DNA from: Bacteroidales bacterium
GTDB taxonomy: Bacteria; Bacteroidota; Bacteroidia; Bacteroidales; UBA932
Length of the DNA stretch: 21,629 nucleotides
Assembly (NCBI GenBank): GCA_017551425.1
Contig: JAFZLQ010000073.1
Location: 1-21,629 of the forward strand
Direction: 5' to 3'
Within the stretch, counting starts at the first letter, position 1. Each line of letters opens with the position of its first letter. The notes below the pieces were generated by a model. The model ran no database searches. It was not told the origin of the DNA and was given only the letters and a program-made list of their open reading frames with translations. The translations under genes and the position numbers were made by a program. This document shows positions 8,486 to 15,651 of this stretch, in pieces.

Positions 8486-8495
8486 CCCACAAAAA

Positions 8496-8521
8496 AAGCC
8501 ACCCGCTCATGCAGGTGGCTT
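8496..8521 (-). terminator. Rho-independent terminator after the TMEM43-like gene
   Basis: The arms AAGCCACC (8496-8503) and GGTGGCTT (8514-8521) pair perfectly over 8 bp around a 10-base loop. On the minus strand the hairpin is followed by a T run (complement of the A run at 8491-8497). It lies about 20 bases beyond the stop of the TMEM43-like gene, so it should end the minus operon before the tRNA. On the plus strand the T run is short, so it would be at best a weak terminator for the tRNA. Confidence 0.75.
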
Positions 8522-8542
8522 CATTCGTATTGCGGGGAGTGC

Positions 8543-9802
8543 TTACTCCGCGGGTTTCACGGGTTCCGAGGGGACCTCGGGAGCCGCGACGGGTGCGGGC
8601 TGGGCAGCCGCCTGTGCGGCCTTCTTCTCCTTGCTCTTCTTGCCGAGGAACCAGATGAGGCCGGCAGCTATTGCAATCAGCACTATCGCAAGCACGGGCC
8701 TGTAGAAGAGCCATGCGATGGCGATAACCACCAGCGACCATGCGAATGCCAGGATGCCTGCCACGAGGTTGACTCCGAGGTTGGCGATGTTGCCGAGGAA
8801 CGGGAGCACCTTGAGGAGGGCGGTGATGATGTTGAAGATGTTCTTGAAGCCCCAGAAGACCAGCAGGATGCCGAGGATACGGAGTATCCAGCCCATGGTC
8901 TTGTTGGAGGCGTGCTCGTTGGCGAACATCTCGTCCATGCTCACGGTACCGTCCTCGAGGGTGATGAGGCTGTAACCGTTCTTTGCGGTGAACTTGCCGA
9001 AGGTGCTGCCGTTGACCACGGCGAGGATGGACACGTCGCCGGGAAGTACCTGCTTGAAGGTCACGCGAACGTCGCCCACGGTAGGTGCGTTGGGGTTCAC
9101 GCCGATGTAGAGGACGTTGCCGGCCGGATGCATGAAGTTCTGCGTGGCGGAAACGTTGTACACGCGGTGGAACTCATCCTCGTAGTACTTGGCGACCTCG
9201 GGCTTGAGCTCCACGTTCAGGGGCTTGGCGTTGTTCATCTGGCTGATGAGGCTCTCCGGGAAGGTGTAGGCGCCAAAGCTGACGTTCTCCGCCTGCACGG
9301 TCTTGTCCTCGACGTTCAGGAGGATGTCGTTGTCGATGCCGCGGTAATCGGGATCCTCAAAGCTGGAGGAATTCACGGGGCTGCTGACCCACTCCTTGCT
9401 GTAGGTGTAGGTGGTGATGGTCTCCTGGCCTCCGCCGACCTTGTCCTTGGTCTCTGAGTGCTGATGCTCGACCCACTGATAGTACTCGGAGGTGCGGATG
9501 AGCTTGATGGCGTTCACGCTGATGTCGAACTGGCCCTCGTTGAGGATGTCCTCGGTGCCGGCAAAGCCGCTGGCGTGAATCATCTTGCCGTCGTACTCAG
9601 CATCTACTGCATCGATGGAAGGAAGCTCGACGCAGACGCCCTGCGCCTCTTTGAGCATCCTGGTGGTCTTTACGGTGCGGCCCTCGTTCCAGAAGAGGAG
9701 GACGGTACCGGCGATAAGCATGACGAAGCCCATGGCCACGCCCGAGAGGGCGTTCTTAAGGCGTCCGCCGTAGGATGTTGTAGTTACTTTCTGGTATGCC
9801 AT
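8543..9802 (-). CDS. TMEM43/LUMA family membrane protein
   Basis: Protein of 419 residues matching the TMEM43 family (PF07787), bacterial relatives of the eukaryotic nuclear-envelope protein LUMA. The bacterial function is unknown. A transmembrane helix near residues 19-38 (GVAMGFVMLIAGTVLLFW) runs into the family hallmark FWNEGRTVKTTRML. A long soluble region of about 250 residues follows, probably extracytoplasmic. After it come several closely spaced C-terminal membrane segments from about residue 300 (WILRILGILLVFWGF, LVAGILAFAWSLVVIAIAWLF, LAIVLIAIAAGLIWFL). The tail is lysine-rich, then alanine/proline-rich. The start at 9802 is 2 bases after the stop of the lipoprotein gene, so the two are co-transcribed. 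A strong terminator follows. Confidence 0.88.
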   Translation of the reverse strand: MAYQKVTTTSYGGRLKNALSGVAMGFVMLIAGTVLLFWNEGRTVKTTRMLKEAQGVCVELPSIDAVDAEYDGKMIHASGFAGTEDILNEGQFDISVNAIKLIRTSEYYQWVEHQHSETKDKVGGGQETITTYTYSKEWVSSPVNSSSFEDPDYRGIDNDILLNVEDKTVQAENVSFGAYTFPESLISQMNNAKPLNVELKPEVAKYYEDEFHRVYNVSATQNFMHPAGNVLYIGVNPNAPTVGDVRVTFKQVLPGDVSILAVVNGSTFGKFTAKNGYSLITLEDGTVSMDEMFANEHASNKTMGWILRILGILLVFWGFKNIFNIITALLKVLPFLGNIANLGVNLVAGILAFAWSLVVIAIAWLFYRPVLAIVLIAIAAGLIWFLGKKSKEKKAAQAAAQPAPVAAPEVPSEPVKPAE

Positions 9803-9804
9803 AA

Positions 9805-12477
9805 TTATTCAACTTTTTCAAAGAGCATGGGATAAACGCCGTCGGTAGCGATGGAGCTCGCGAGGCTGAAATTGGTATAGTTTTCGCCACCGTGATAGAG
9901 AGTCTTGTTTGTCGCAACATGTTTTACAACGACAGTCCAGTCTTCATTGAATTCTACGGTAAAGTCATGTCCATAGCTGTCTCCGATCTGGAAGGTGCCG
10001 TCATGCTCGGTATCGGCTCCGAGAAGCCTGCCGTCAGACATGGCAATCGAATAACCATCGTCAGTAGCGGTAAATACAAACTCCAGCTGAGGGTTGGGGC
10101 TCTTGGTTATCGTGTTGCCGGAAACAGTTACCTCAGAACCGTCCAGACGGCCGTAGGTCTTGTTGGCAGCAAGGTTGGAGGCTGCATATGACTTGCCACT
10201 CGGATTGTTGGCCACAATGAGATAAGTCTTTCCGCTTGTGATCGTGCCTGTCTTAACGTACGAGGCCTGTTCACCGCTTTGCTTGGCGGTAATGGTATCA
10301 ACGAAGAATACAACCTCCTTGGTGGTTTTATTATAGAGGCTCCATCCGTAAACATAACCGGTCAGAGTGTAGGTTACACCGCTCTCGGGAGTTGTTCCAT
10401 TTGAATCCTGCGCATACAGTTTCACATCTCCGGCACCGTCAACTGAATACATGTAACTTCCTTCAAAGGTGGCTTCCAATGTAACCTTGGCGGCATTGTT
10501 CGTAGCTTCATAAGCAGCAGCGAACTGAGCTCCCGTCCATGCGACAGGACTGGTGACAGAACCGGTAGTGTTCTTCTTGGTAACAGTTACGGCGTTGGAC
10601 GCGTTGTTGTTGAAGCGAATCATGTTCTGGCCGGTGGTAACATTACCGGAAATATCTACTACGTCACCTTTCTTGAGTCCAAGGGCGGCAAGCGCTTCCG
10701 ATGTCTTATCGTACCTCACAAGAATGACACCGGTGTTATCTTTTGCGATAAAATGGGATGCGCCCACCCAGTCGACTACGACGTTGGAAACGGCCCTGTT
10801 ATTACCGGCAGTGAGTTCGGAGATACTGACTGTGGTAGCCTGGGCAGGTGCGGACTGCTTGACGGTCACTTCCCTTGTTACGGTAGCGTCGGTAGCGTGC
10901 TTGACTACAAAAGTGGTAGTACGCTCCTCACCGGTATTGGCAGAGGCGGAAATGTTGATCTTTGTATTGTCGGTGGCGTCCTTCTCTACGGTAAGCCAGC
11001 TGGCAGATGAAGTCTTGTCTATGCTCCATGCCGCCTTGTTGGAAGTAACCGTTATGCTGGTTGCTGTTCCAGCCGCTGCCAAAGTAACGGTAGATGCGCT
11101 GAGCGTAAGGGTATTCGCCTCTTCCTCGGGCGAGAGTGTGCCGCTTCCTGTGTACTTGACCTCGACGGCAGTGATCTTGATCTGACCGTTCGTGGCGGTT
11201 CCGGAATTGCCGACAGTATAGTAAACAGAAGTGCCGGTGACATCCATCGCGGTACCGCTCTCGATAACCTTATCGCCTTCTTTAAGGACTCCGGTATTGG
11301 ACACATTGAACGTAAGCTTGACAGACTTGAGGCTGCATCCGCTGGCGACCTTGATGGTCAGGTTGCCGCCCTTGGCCTGATACAGGCGCCAGTCGGTATT
11401 GGGTTCTCCCCAGAACGATCCGCAGTTGTCGTCGCCGGAAGTGAGCATGCGTACGGCATCAGAGAGATCAAGGACCTTGTACATGAAAATGTCCTTGTCT
11501 GCGGAAATGGTGCAGTTGTGCGCCTTGGCATAGTCGTACATGGAAGTGGAAACGGTGGTGACGCCCGGTTCATCCTGGGGAAGGGTTACGGACACGCCCA
11601 CTTTCTTCATCTTGCCTGCAGTAAATACGCACTGAGGGCCGCTGGGATGAAGTTCAACGTCAACGGATTTGTTTTCTCCGCCGAGAGTGAACTCAACGTT
11701 GACCTTGAGGGCCTCGGTCGAGCTCTGGGTGAAAGGCTTCACGGCAAGATAAAGCTTGCCGCTTGCTCCGGCGGCGAGGGCGCCGTTGGTTACTTTCACG
11801 GTTGCGGATTTCTTGACGTTAGTATCTGACTTGGGAGTATATTCAGGGGTTCCCGAGGCAAATGCGATATAATACGATCCGATGATGTCTTCACTTGCGG
11901 TGAGGGTTGCAGACTTGACAACGATGTCCGAACCGGTGTCGTTGGTGAGGTTGAGCTCGACTGCGGAGGTAAGGTGCTTCATTGCTATGCTGACTTCCGA
12001 AATCTCGCCTTCAGCGATACCGTACAGAGGGCAGACAGTACCGCAAAGGGCCTCGGTGGAATTGAACTCACTCTGGGTAATCCCCCTGGTATCGCCCACA
12101 TAAGTGTAGCCGTCGGTCTGGGCGGCAGGAGTGGCGATATTTTTGTTGTAGGGATACAGGGCATACCACTTGAGGCTCCCGGCAGGAGCGTTTGCAACTG
12201 CGAAGGAAGCGCTCTTGGTGCCTTCTCCGCCGGAGATGGTTACCTCGCCGAGGCTTTGGTAGGAAGCTGAACCGTAGAAGAGGTTGATCTTGTCTCCGGC
12301 TGCCCAGAATGTACCCATTCCGCTGGCTGAAGTCTTGGTGTCGTCTGCCATGGAAACATGGATGTAAGAGATACCGCTGATGGTAGGAGCATCTACACCG
12401 GCTTCCTTGACCTGGCAGTTTGTGAGGGAAATGACGGCTGCCGCCATGAGCCCTGCGAATGCGAACAACTTTTTCAT
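9805..12477 (-). CDS. Large surface lipoprotein: fimbrillin-like region, BACON domain, OB-like domain
   Basis: Secreted lipoprotein of 890 residues. Residues 1-20 are a signal peptide (MKKLFAFAGLMAAAVISLTN) followed by lipid-anchor Cys21. Residues about 32-300 resemble the fimbrillin/Mfa-like family, with TKTSASGMGTFWAAGDKINL and the YALYPYNK signature. Residues about 310-445 form a beta-rich unit ending GQIKITAVEVKY. Residues about 455-543 form a BACON domain (LTLSASTVTLAAAGT, AAWSIDK, SASWLTVEK, VTREVTVKQSA). Residues about 547-730 look like an OB-fold region (VVVDWVGASHFIAKDNTG, LKKGDVVDISGNV). Residues 738-890 are a beta-rich C-terminal unit ending YPMLFEKVE. No enzymatic motif was recognised; adhesion, glycan binding or cell-surface scaffolding is inference. 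ATG 12477 gives the signal peptide, whereas the upstream ATG at 12564 would overlap the peptide gene. It starts 4 bases after that gene. Confidence 0.88.
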   Translation of the reverse strand: MKKLFAFAGLMAAAVISLTNCQVKEAGVDAPTISGISYIHVSMADDTKTSASGMGTFWAAGDKINLFYGSASYQSLGEVTISGGEGTKSASFAVANAPAGSLKWYALYPYNKNIATPAAQTDGYTYVGDTRGITQSEFNSTEALCGTVCPLYGIAEGEISEVSIAMKHLTSAVELNLTNDTGSDIVVKSATLTASEDIIGSYYIAFASGTPEYTPKSDTNVKKSATVKVTNGALAAGASGKLYLAVKPFTQSSTEALKVNVEFTLGGENKSVDVELHPSGPQCVFTAGKMKKVGVSVTLPQDEPGVTTVSTSMYDYAKAHNCTISADKDIFMYKVLDLSDAVRMLTSGDDNCGSFWGEPNTDWRLYQAKGGNLTIKVASGCSLKSVKLTFNVSNTGVLKEGDKVIESGTAMDVTGTSVYYTVGNSGTATNGQIKITAVEVKYTGSGTLSPEEEANTLTLSASTVTLAAAGTATSITVTSNKAAWSIDKTSSASWLTVEKDATDNTKINISASANTGEERTTTFVVKHATDATVTREVTVKQSAPAQATTVSISELTAGNNRAVSNVVVDWVGASHFIAKDNTGVILVRYDKTSEALAALGLKKGDVVDISGNVTTGQNMIRFNNNASNAVTVTKKNTTGSVTSPVAWTGAQFAAAYEATNNAAKVTLEATFEGSYMYSVDGAGDVKLYAQDSNGTTPESGVTYTLTGYVYGWSLYNKTTKEVVFFVDTITAKQSGEQASYVKTGTITSGKTYLIVANNPSGKSYAASNLAANKTYGRLDGSEVTVSGNTITKSPNPQLEFVFTATDDGYSIAMSDGRLLGADTEHDGTFQIGDSYGHDFTVEFNEDWTVVVKHVATNKTLYHGGENYTNFSLASSIATDGVYPMLFEKVE

Positions 12478-12481
12478 AGGG

Positions 12482-12631
12482 CTAGATATTGCTTCCGTCA
12501 TCATCATACACCCAATCCTCTGTGGATGCGTCAGACAAGCTATCACAAATGATAGCACCTGCAATAGCGCAGGAATCGCAGTCGGGAACCTGATAGGCCC
12601 TTCTTGCGGTGTTCTTGTAGTTGAAAGTCAT
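12482..12631 (-). CDS. Small 49-residue cysteine-containing, acid-tailed peptide
   Basis: A short reading frame with a good position for a real gene. It starts with ATG at 12631, ends with TAG at 12482-12484, and stops 4 bases before the lipoprotein start. It begins MTFNYKNTARRAYQVPDCDS, continues CAIAGAIICDSLSD, and ends EDWVYDDDGSNI. The N-terminus is basic, the middle small and hydrophobic with cysteines in a CDSC pattern plus one more Cys, and the C-terminus strongly acidic. It has no signal peptide. Bacteroidales genomes commonly carry short peptides of this build (aromatic-x-x-Pro near the N-terminus, acidic Gly/Asn tail) just before fimbrillin-like lipoproteins; this is recollection, and their function is not established to my knowledge. 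A full promoter precedes it. Coupled translation with the lipoprotein is likely. Confidence 0.7.
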   Translation of the reverse strand: MTFNYKNTARRAYQVPDCDSCAIAGAIICDSLSDASTEDWVYDDDGSNI

Positions 12632-12667
12632 AAAACTATATTGGGTTTATAGAATTCCTACAGTTTA

Positions 12668-12699
12668 CAAAGTTATGTATTCCCTCCGACAAAGCCAAA
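12668..12699 (-). promoter_or_regulatory. Bacteroidetes promoter for peptide/lipoprotein/TMEM43 operon
   Basis: On the minus strand the -33 TTTG (12696-12699) and -7 TAACTTTG (12668-12675, exact TAnnTTTG) are 20 bases apart, one more than the usual 19. The -7 box ends 36 bases before the peptide ATG, giving a leader of about 30 bases. It lies back to back with the -7 box of the divergent flavoprotein gene. Confidence 0.65.
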
Positions 12700-12708
12700 A
12701 ACTTTGTT

Positions 12709-12716
12709 TATATTTG
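12709..12716 (+). promoter_or_regulatory. Bacteroidetes -7 box for the HI0933-like flavoprotein
   Basis: TATATTTG, an exact TAnnTTTG, ends 19 bases before the ATG at 12736. No clear TTTG -33 is present 19 bases upstream. It is 9 bases from the -33 element of the divergent lipoprotein-operon promoter, so the two polymerase footprints would overlap. Confidence 0.5.
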
Positions 12717-12735
12717 TGAACACGTTATCAACATC

Positions 12736-14274
12736 ATGAAGTACGATGTAATAGTCATCGGCGGAGGCGCATCCGGCCTCATGGCCGCATACAGCGCAGC
12801 ACGCCGGGCAACCGACGACGGCAAGTCCCTGAGGGTCTGCGTATTGGAAAAAATGCCCCGCCCCGCCCGCAAGGTGATGATCACCGGAAAGGGCAGGTGC
12901 AACTTCACCAACGTCAAAGACTGGGGGTCATTCTCCGCACACATCAGGGCCGGGGCCCAGTTCGTACGCCCGGCGTGGCGGAACTTCCCTCCGGACAGGG
13001 TTGTCGGGTTCTTCGAGTCCGCCGGCATGCCGGCCGTAATCGAGCGCGGAGACCGCGCGTACCCAGCATCGTACCGTGCCTCCGACGTGGTGGACACACT
13101 CGTGCGCGAATGCCTTGGTGTCGGGGTGAAGATAGAGACGGAGGCGGAGGTGGCAGAGATTTCTCGGCAAGCTCGAAATGACAGCGGGATATCTCGAAAT
13201 GACAGCGGGATCTCTCGAAATGACAGCGGGATCTCTCGAAATGACAGCAAGAACGCTCGAAATGACAGCGGGATCTCTCGAAATGACAGCAAGGACGCTC
13301 GAAATGACAACGATAATGTCATCCCGACCGAAGCGCAGCGGAGCGGAGGGATCTCAGGTTTTACAGTCCGCCTTGCAGACGGAACGGACCACGTATGCAG
13401 CAAGCTGATCATCGCGACCGGCGGCCTAAGCTATCCCGCCACCGGCAGTACCGGCGACGGCTTTTCCTGGGCGCGGGCCCTCGGCCACACCGTCACGCCG
13501 CTGTTCCCGTCGCTTACCGCGCTGGTGCCGAAGGGGTACAAGGATGGGGCGGGAGCTGCGCTCAAGCATCATATAGACAGGGCGACGCCGATGACCGAAT
13601 TCGGCCAGAAACTCTGCGGAGTGTCACTCAAAAACGTAAACGTAACGCTGCTGGTTCAGGGCACGCCGGTGCAGGAAGAATTCGGCGACATAGACTTCAC
13701 AGACGGCGGCATCGAGGGGCCGACAGGATTCCAGCTCAGCCGCAAGGCCGTCAAGGCCCTGGTCAACGGCTCAAAGGCCGCCGTCGTACTCGACCTCAAG
13801 CCAGGCGTCAGCCTCACGGAACTGACCGTCCGCGTAAAAGAACTCTGGAGCGAAATCGACCGCGACCCCCGCAGCCAGCGCCTGCGCGAAAAGGAGCGCT
13901 GCCGCATACTCCTCGGCAAGCTCATGCCCTGGGAACTCATCCCCGCATTCACCGCCGCGCACCCGGAAATAATCACCCTCGAACGCCGCGGCCGCGCCGA
14001 CACAAAGGTATGGGTAAACCTCGTCAGCATCGCCAAAGCCCTGAAAGAGTGGAAGTTCGACATTGAAGGATACGTCGGATGGGAGCGCGCCGTCATCACC
14101 GCCGGAGGAATCAGCACAGACGAGGTCGTCCCCAAGACCCTCGAGTCCCGCCTCGTCCCCGGACTCCACTTCTGCGGCGAAGCCCTCGACATAGACGCCG
14201 ACACCGGAGGATATAACCTCCAGCTGGCGTTCTGTACCGGCTGGCTGGCCGGACAGAACGCCGCTGGATGCTAG
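12736..14274 (+). CDS. HI0933/BaiN-type FAD-dependent oxidoreductase with in-frame repeat insertion
   Basis: Flavoprotein of the HI0933-like family (PF03486), usually about 400-420 residues; this one has 512. The N-terminal Rossmann motif VIVIGGGASGLMAAYSAA (residues 5-22) binds FAD. KVMITGKGRCNFTN (46-59) and LIIATGGLSYPATGSTGDG are family signatures. The C-terminus VITAGGISTDEVVPKTLESR, GLHFCGEALDIDADTGGYN and LQLAFCTGWLAG completes the FAD site. The physiological substrate of most members is unknown; BaiN is a bile-acid pathway relative. Residues about 143-207 are alien to the family: seven copies of a 7-residue SRNDSGI-type unit, then VIPTEAQRSGGIS. They fall between the strand EVAEI and GFTVRLADG, which are normally adjacent, probably as a surface beta-hairpin loop. 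The frame stays open throughout, so the protein may still fold. It is monocistronic, convergent with trkA. Confidence 0.9.
   Translation: MKYDVIVIGGGASGLMAAYSAARRATDDGKSLRVCVLEKMPRPARKVMITGKGRCNFTNVKDWGSFSAHIRAGAQFVRPAWRNFPPDRVVGFFESAGMPAVIERGDRAYPASYRASDVVDTLVRECLGVGVKIETEAEVAEISRQARNDSGISRNDSGISRNDSGISRNDSKNARNDSGISRNDSKDARNDNDNVIPTEAQRSGGISGFTVRLADGTDHVCSKLIIATGGLSYPATGSTGDGFSWARALGHTVTPLFPSLTALVPKGYKDGAGAALKHHIDRATPMTEFGQKLCGVSLKNVNVTLLVQGTPVQEEFGDIDFTDGGIEGPTGFQLSRKAVKALVNGSKAAVVLDLKPGVSLTELTVRVKELWSEIDRDPRSQRLREKERCRILLGKLMPWELIPAFTAAHPEIITLERRGRADTKVWVNLVSIAKALKEWKFDIEGYVGWERAVITAGGISTDEVVPKTLESRLVPGLHFCGEALDIDADTGGYNLQLAFCTGWLAGQNAAGC
13156..13355 (+). repeat. REP-like composite repeat inserted inside the flavoprotein gene
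   Basis: A 200-base low-complexity block bounded by GAGAT (13156-13160) and ATCTC (13351-13355), which are inverted copies of each other. It begins with GAGATTTCTCGGCAAGCTCG running into AAATGAC, an interrupted palindrome (ATTTC...GAAAT). Seven 21-base units follow. It ends with TCATCCCGACCGAAGCGCAG continuing to GGAGCGGAGGGATCTC (ATCCC...GGGAT arms). From memory, both end motifs resemble short palindromic repeats found between genes in many bacterial genomes. In this gene the element sits in coding sequence and adds about 65 codons in frame. Confidence 0.8.
13172..13318 (+). repeat. Seven tandem 21-base units
   Basis: Seven head-to-tail units of 21 bases start at 13172, 13193, 13214, 13235, 13256, 13277 and 13298. 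Each begins CTCGAAATGACA. The second half varies between GCGGGATCT-type (units 1, 2, 3, 5) and GCAAGAACG/GCAAGGACG-type (units 4, 6), with a diverged seventh. Because 21 is a multiple of 3, each unit encodes seven residues (RNDSGIS-like), and copy-number change would keep the frame. Confidence 0.92.
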
Positions 14275-14281
14275 CGCATCC
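14266..14281 (+). terminator. Hairpin at the convergent ends of flavoprotein and trkA genes
   Basis: GGATGC (14266-14271) and GCATCC (14276-14281) pair perfectly around a TAGC loop that holds the flavoprotein stop codon. A TTTT follows 10 bases later on the plus strand, beyond a second palindrome GCTGATCAGC. There is no T run directly after the stem on either strand, so function as a terminator is only possible. The gene ends are just 12 bases apart and nothing else there could serve. Confidence 0.25.
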
Positions 14282-14286
14282 GCTGA

Positions 14287-15651
14287 TCAGCTTTTAAAAA
14301 ACTTATCGATCTCTTTGATGGTCTGCGACAGGGCGAAGATGGCTACGCGGTCGTAGTCCTCTATGCGGGTGTCACCAACGGCGATGAACGAATCGCTGCC
14401 CCTCACGACACCGGCGATGATGGCGTTACGCGGGAAATTGAGTTCCTTCAGGGGCGCCTTGGTGATGGCGCTGCCGGGAGCGACAGTATATTCGATGATT
14501 TCCGCATCGCTACCCGTCATGTACTTGACGAATCGCGCCTTGCCCGAAAGCGTAAACTTGAAGATCCTGCCGGCGGTGATAAGTTTCTTGTTGATGACCG
14601 TATCCACGCCCATCTCCTCGGCCAGACGTATATACTCGATATTCTCGACCTCGGCCACGGTGCGCTCCACGCCGAATTTCTTTGCCACCACGCAGCACAG
14701 CACGTTGCTCTCGTCGCTTTCCGTAAGTGCTATGAAAGCGTCGTAATCACGGATTCCCTCCTCGTAGAGGAAGTCCGAATTGGAACCGTCGCCGTTGATT
14801 ACCATGACGTTGTCCGGCAGACGCTCGGAAAGGTCGGCGCAACGCTCCTTGTCCTTTTCTATGATCTTGACCAGCGACATCTGAGACGCCAGGGCGCGCG
14901 CAACCATCTCTCCCACGGGGGTGCCTCCCAGTATCATCACCCGTCCGATGGGCTTCTCCGCCTTGCCGAAGTACTTGAAGATGCTCTTCATGCCTTCGCG
15001 CTTGGAAACGGTGAAAACGAGGTCCCCGAACTTGAACGTGGTGTCGAACTTGGGAATTATGGTGACGTTCTCCCTGGAGATGGCGATTATGCGGAAAATG
15101 CTGGTTTCCTCCGGCGTCATCATGCGGATGAACTCTTCCAGCTTGAGATCGACCATCGGCGAGTCCTCATCTATCTTGAACACGGATATCTGCAGCTTGC
15201 CATGGGCGAAGTCCATGGAATCCATGCTCGACACGTGCTTGAGGGAATTGACTATCTCGTCGGCGGCGGTCTTCTCGGGATAGAACATCAGCTCGATACC
15301 CAACTCCTTGAACAGCAGGCGGTTCTCTGCGGTAAGATAATCCTCGTCGTTGATTCTGGCGATGACCTTCCTGGCCCCCAGCTGCTTGGCGAGCAGGGCC
15401 GAGACAATATTGACCTCCTGCGTAGTAAACGGGAATACGGCGATGAAAAGGTCCGCCTTCGCAGCCCCGGCCTCGCGAAGGGCGAATACGGAGGTGGGGA
15501 CGCCCTTGCAAATGCCGACGTCTGCATAGGAACTGAGTGCGGCCAGACGCCCGGAATCGGAATCGACTACGGTGACGTCGTTGGTCTCGGCACGAAGCAT
15601 TTTGGCGAGATGGGAGCCGATTTCACCTGCTCCCGCGATGACTATCTTCAT
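14287..15651 (-). CDS. trkA: Trk potassium uptake regulator TrkA
   Basis: Cytoplasmic NAD(H)-binding regulatory subunit of the Trk potassium transporter, 454 residues, the usual length. It has two tandem TrkA-N/TrkA-C (RCK) units. The first Rossmann motif MKIVIAGAGEIGSHLAKML is at residues 1-19 with acidic VVDSDSGR near 28-35. The second, RVMILGGTPVGEMVARAL, starts near residue 237; there GGTPVG replaces a strict GxGxxG, a common deviation in second halves. DGSNSDFL and ALTESDESNVLCC are typical of the second domain. The start ATG at 15651 lies inside the end of the upstream glycosyltransferase gene (29-base overlap), so it is read from the slyD promoter. No trkH channel gene follows; the next gene is convergent. 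Confidence 0.95.
   Translation of the reverse strand: MKIVIAGAGEIGSHLAKMLRAETNDVTVVDSDSGRLAALSSYADVGICKGVPTSVFALREAGAAKADLFIAVFPFTTQEVNIVSALLAKQLGARKVIARINDEDYLTAENRLLFKELGIELMFYPEKTAADEIVNSLKHVSSMDSMDFAHGKLQISVFKIDEDSPMVDLKLEEFIRMMTPEETSIFRIIAISRENVTIIPKFDTTFKFGDLVFTVSKREGMKSIFKYFGKAEKPIGRVMILGGTPVGEMVARALASQMSLVKIIEKDKERCADLSERLPDNVMVINGDGSNSDFLYEEGIRDYDAFIALTESDESNVLCCVVAKKFGVERTVAEVENIEYIRLAEEMGVDTVINKKLITAGRIFKFTLSGKARFVKYMTGSDAEIIEYTVAPGSAITKAPLKELNFPRNAIIAGVVRGSDSFIAVGDTRIEDYDRVAIFALSQTIKEIDKFFKS

Noticed and set aside
8486..8489. Encoded CCA end on tRNA-Gly
   Set aside because: After the discriminator T the bases are CCCA, so CCA is out of register by one base. An added CCA is more likely.
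12478..12564. Upstream start at 12564 for the lipoprotein
   Set aside because: It would put 29 residues before the signal peptide and overlap the peptide gene. The ATG at 12477 gives a proper lipoprotein signal sequence.
13172..13318. Possible CRISPR array
   Set aside because: The units are contiguous 21-base tandem copies with no unique spacers, lie in coding frame, and no cas genes are nearby.
12708..13412. Minus-strand frame with repeated SFREIPLSFR-type units
   Set aside because: The repeats are the reverse reading of the 21-base array. The frame opposes the flavoprotein motifs and has no gene-like start context.
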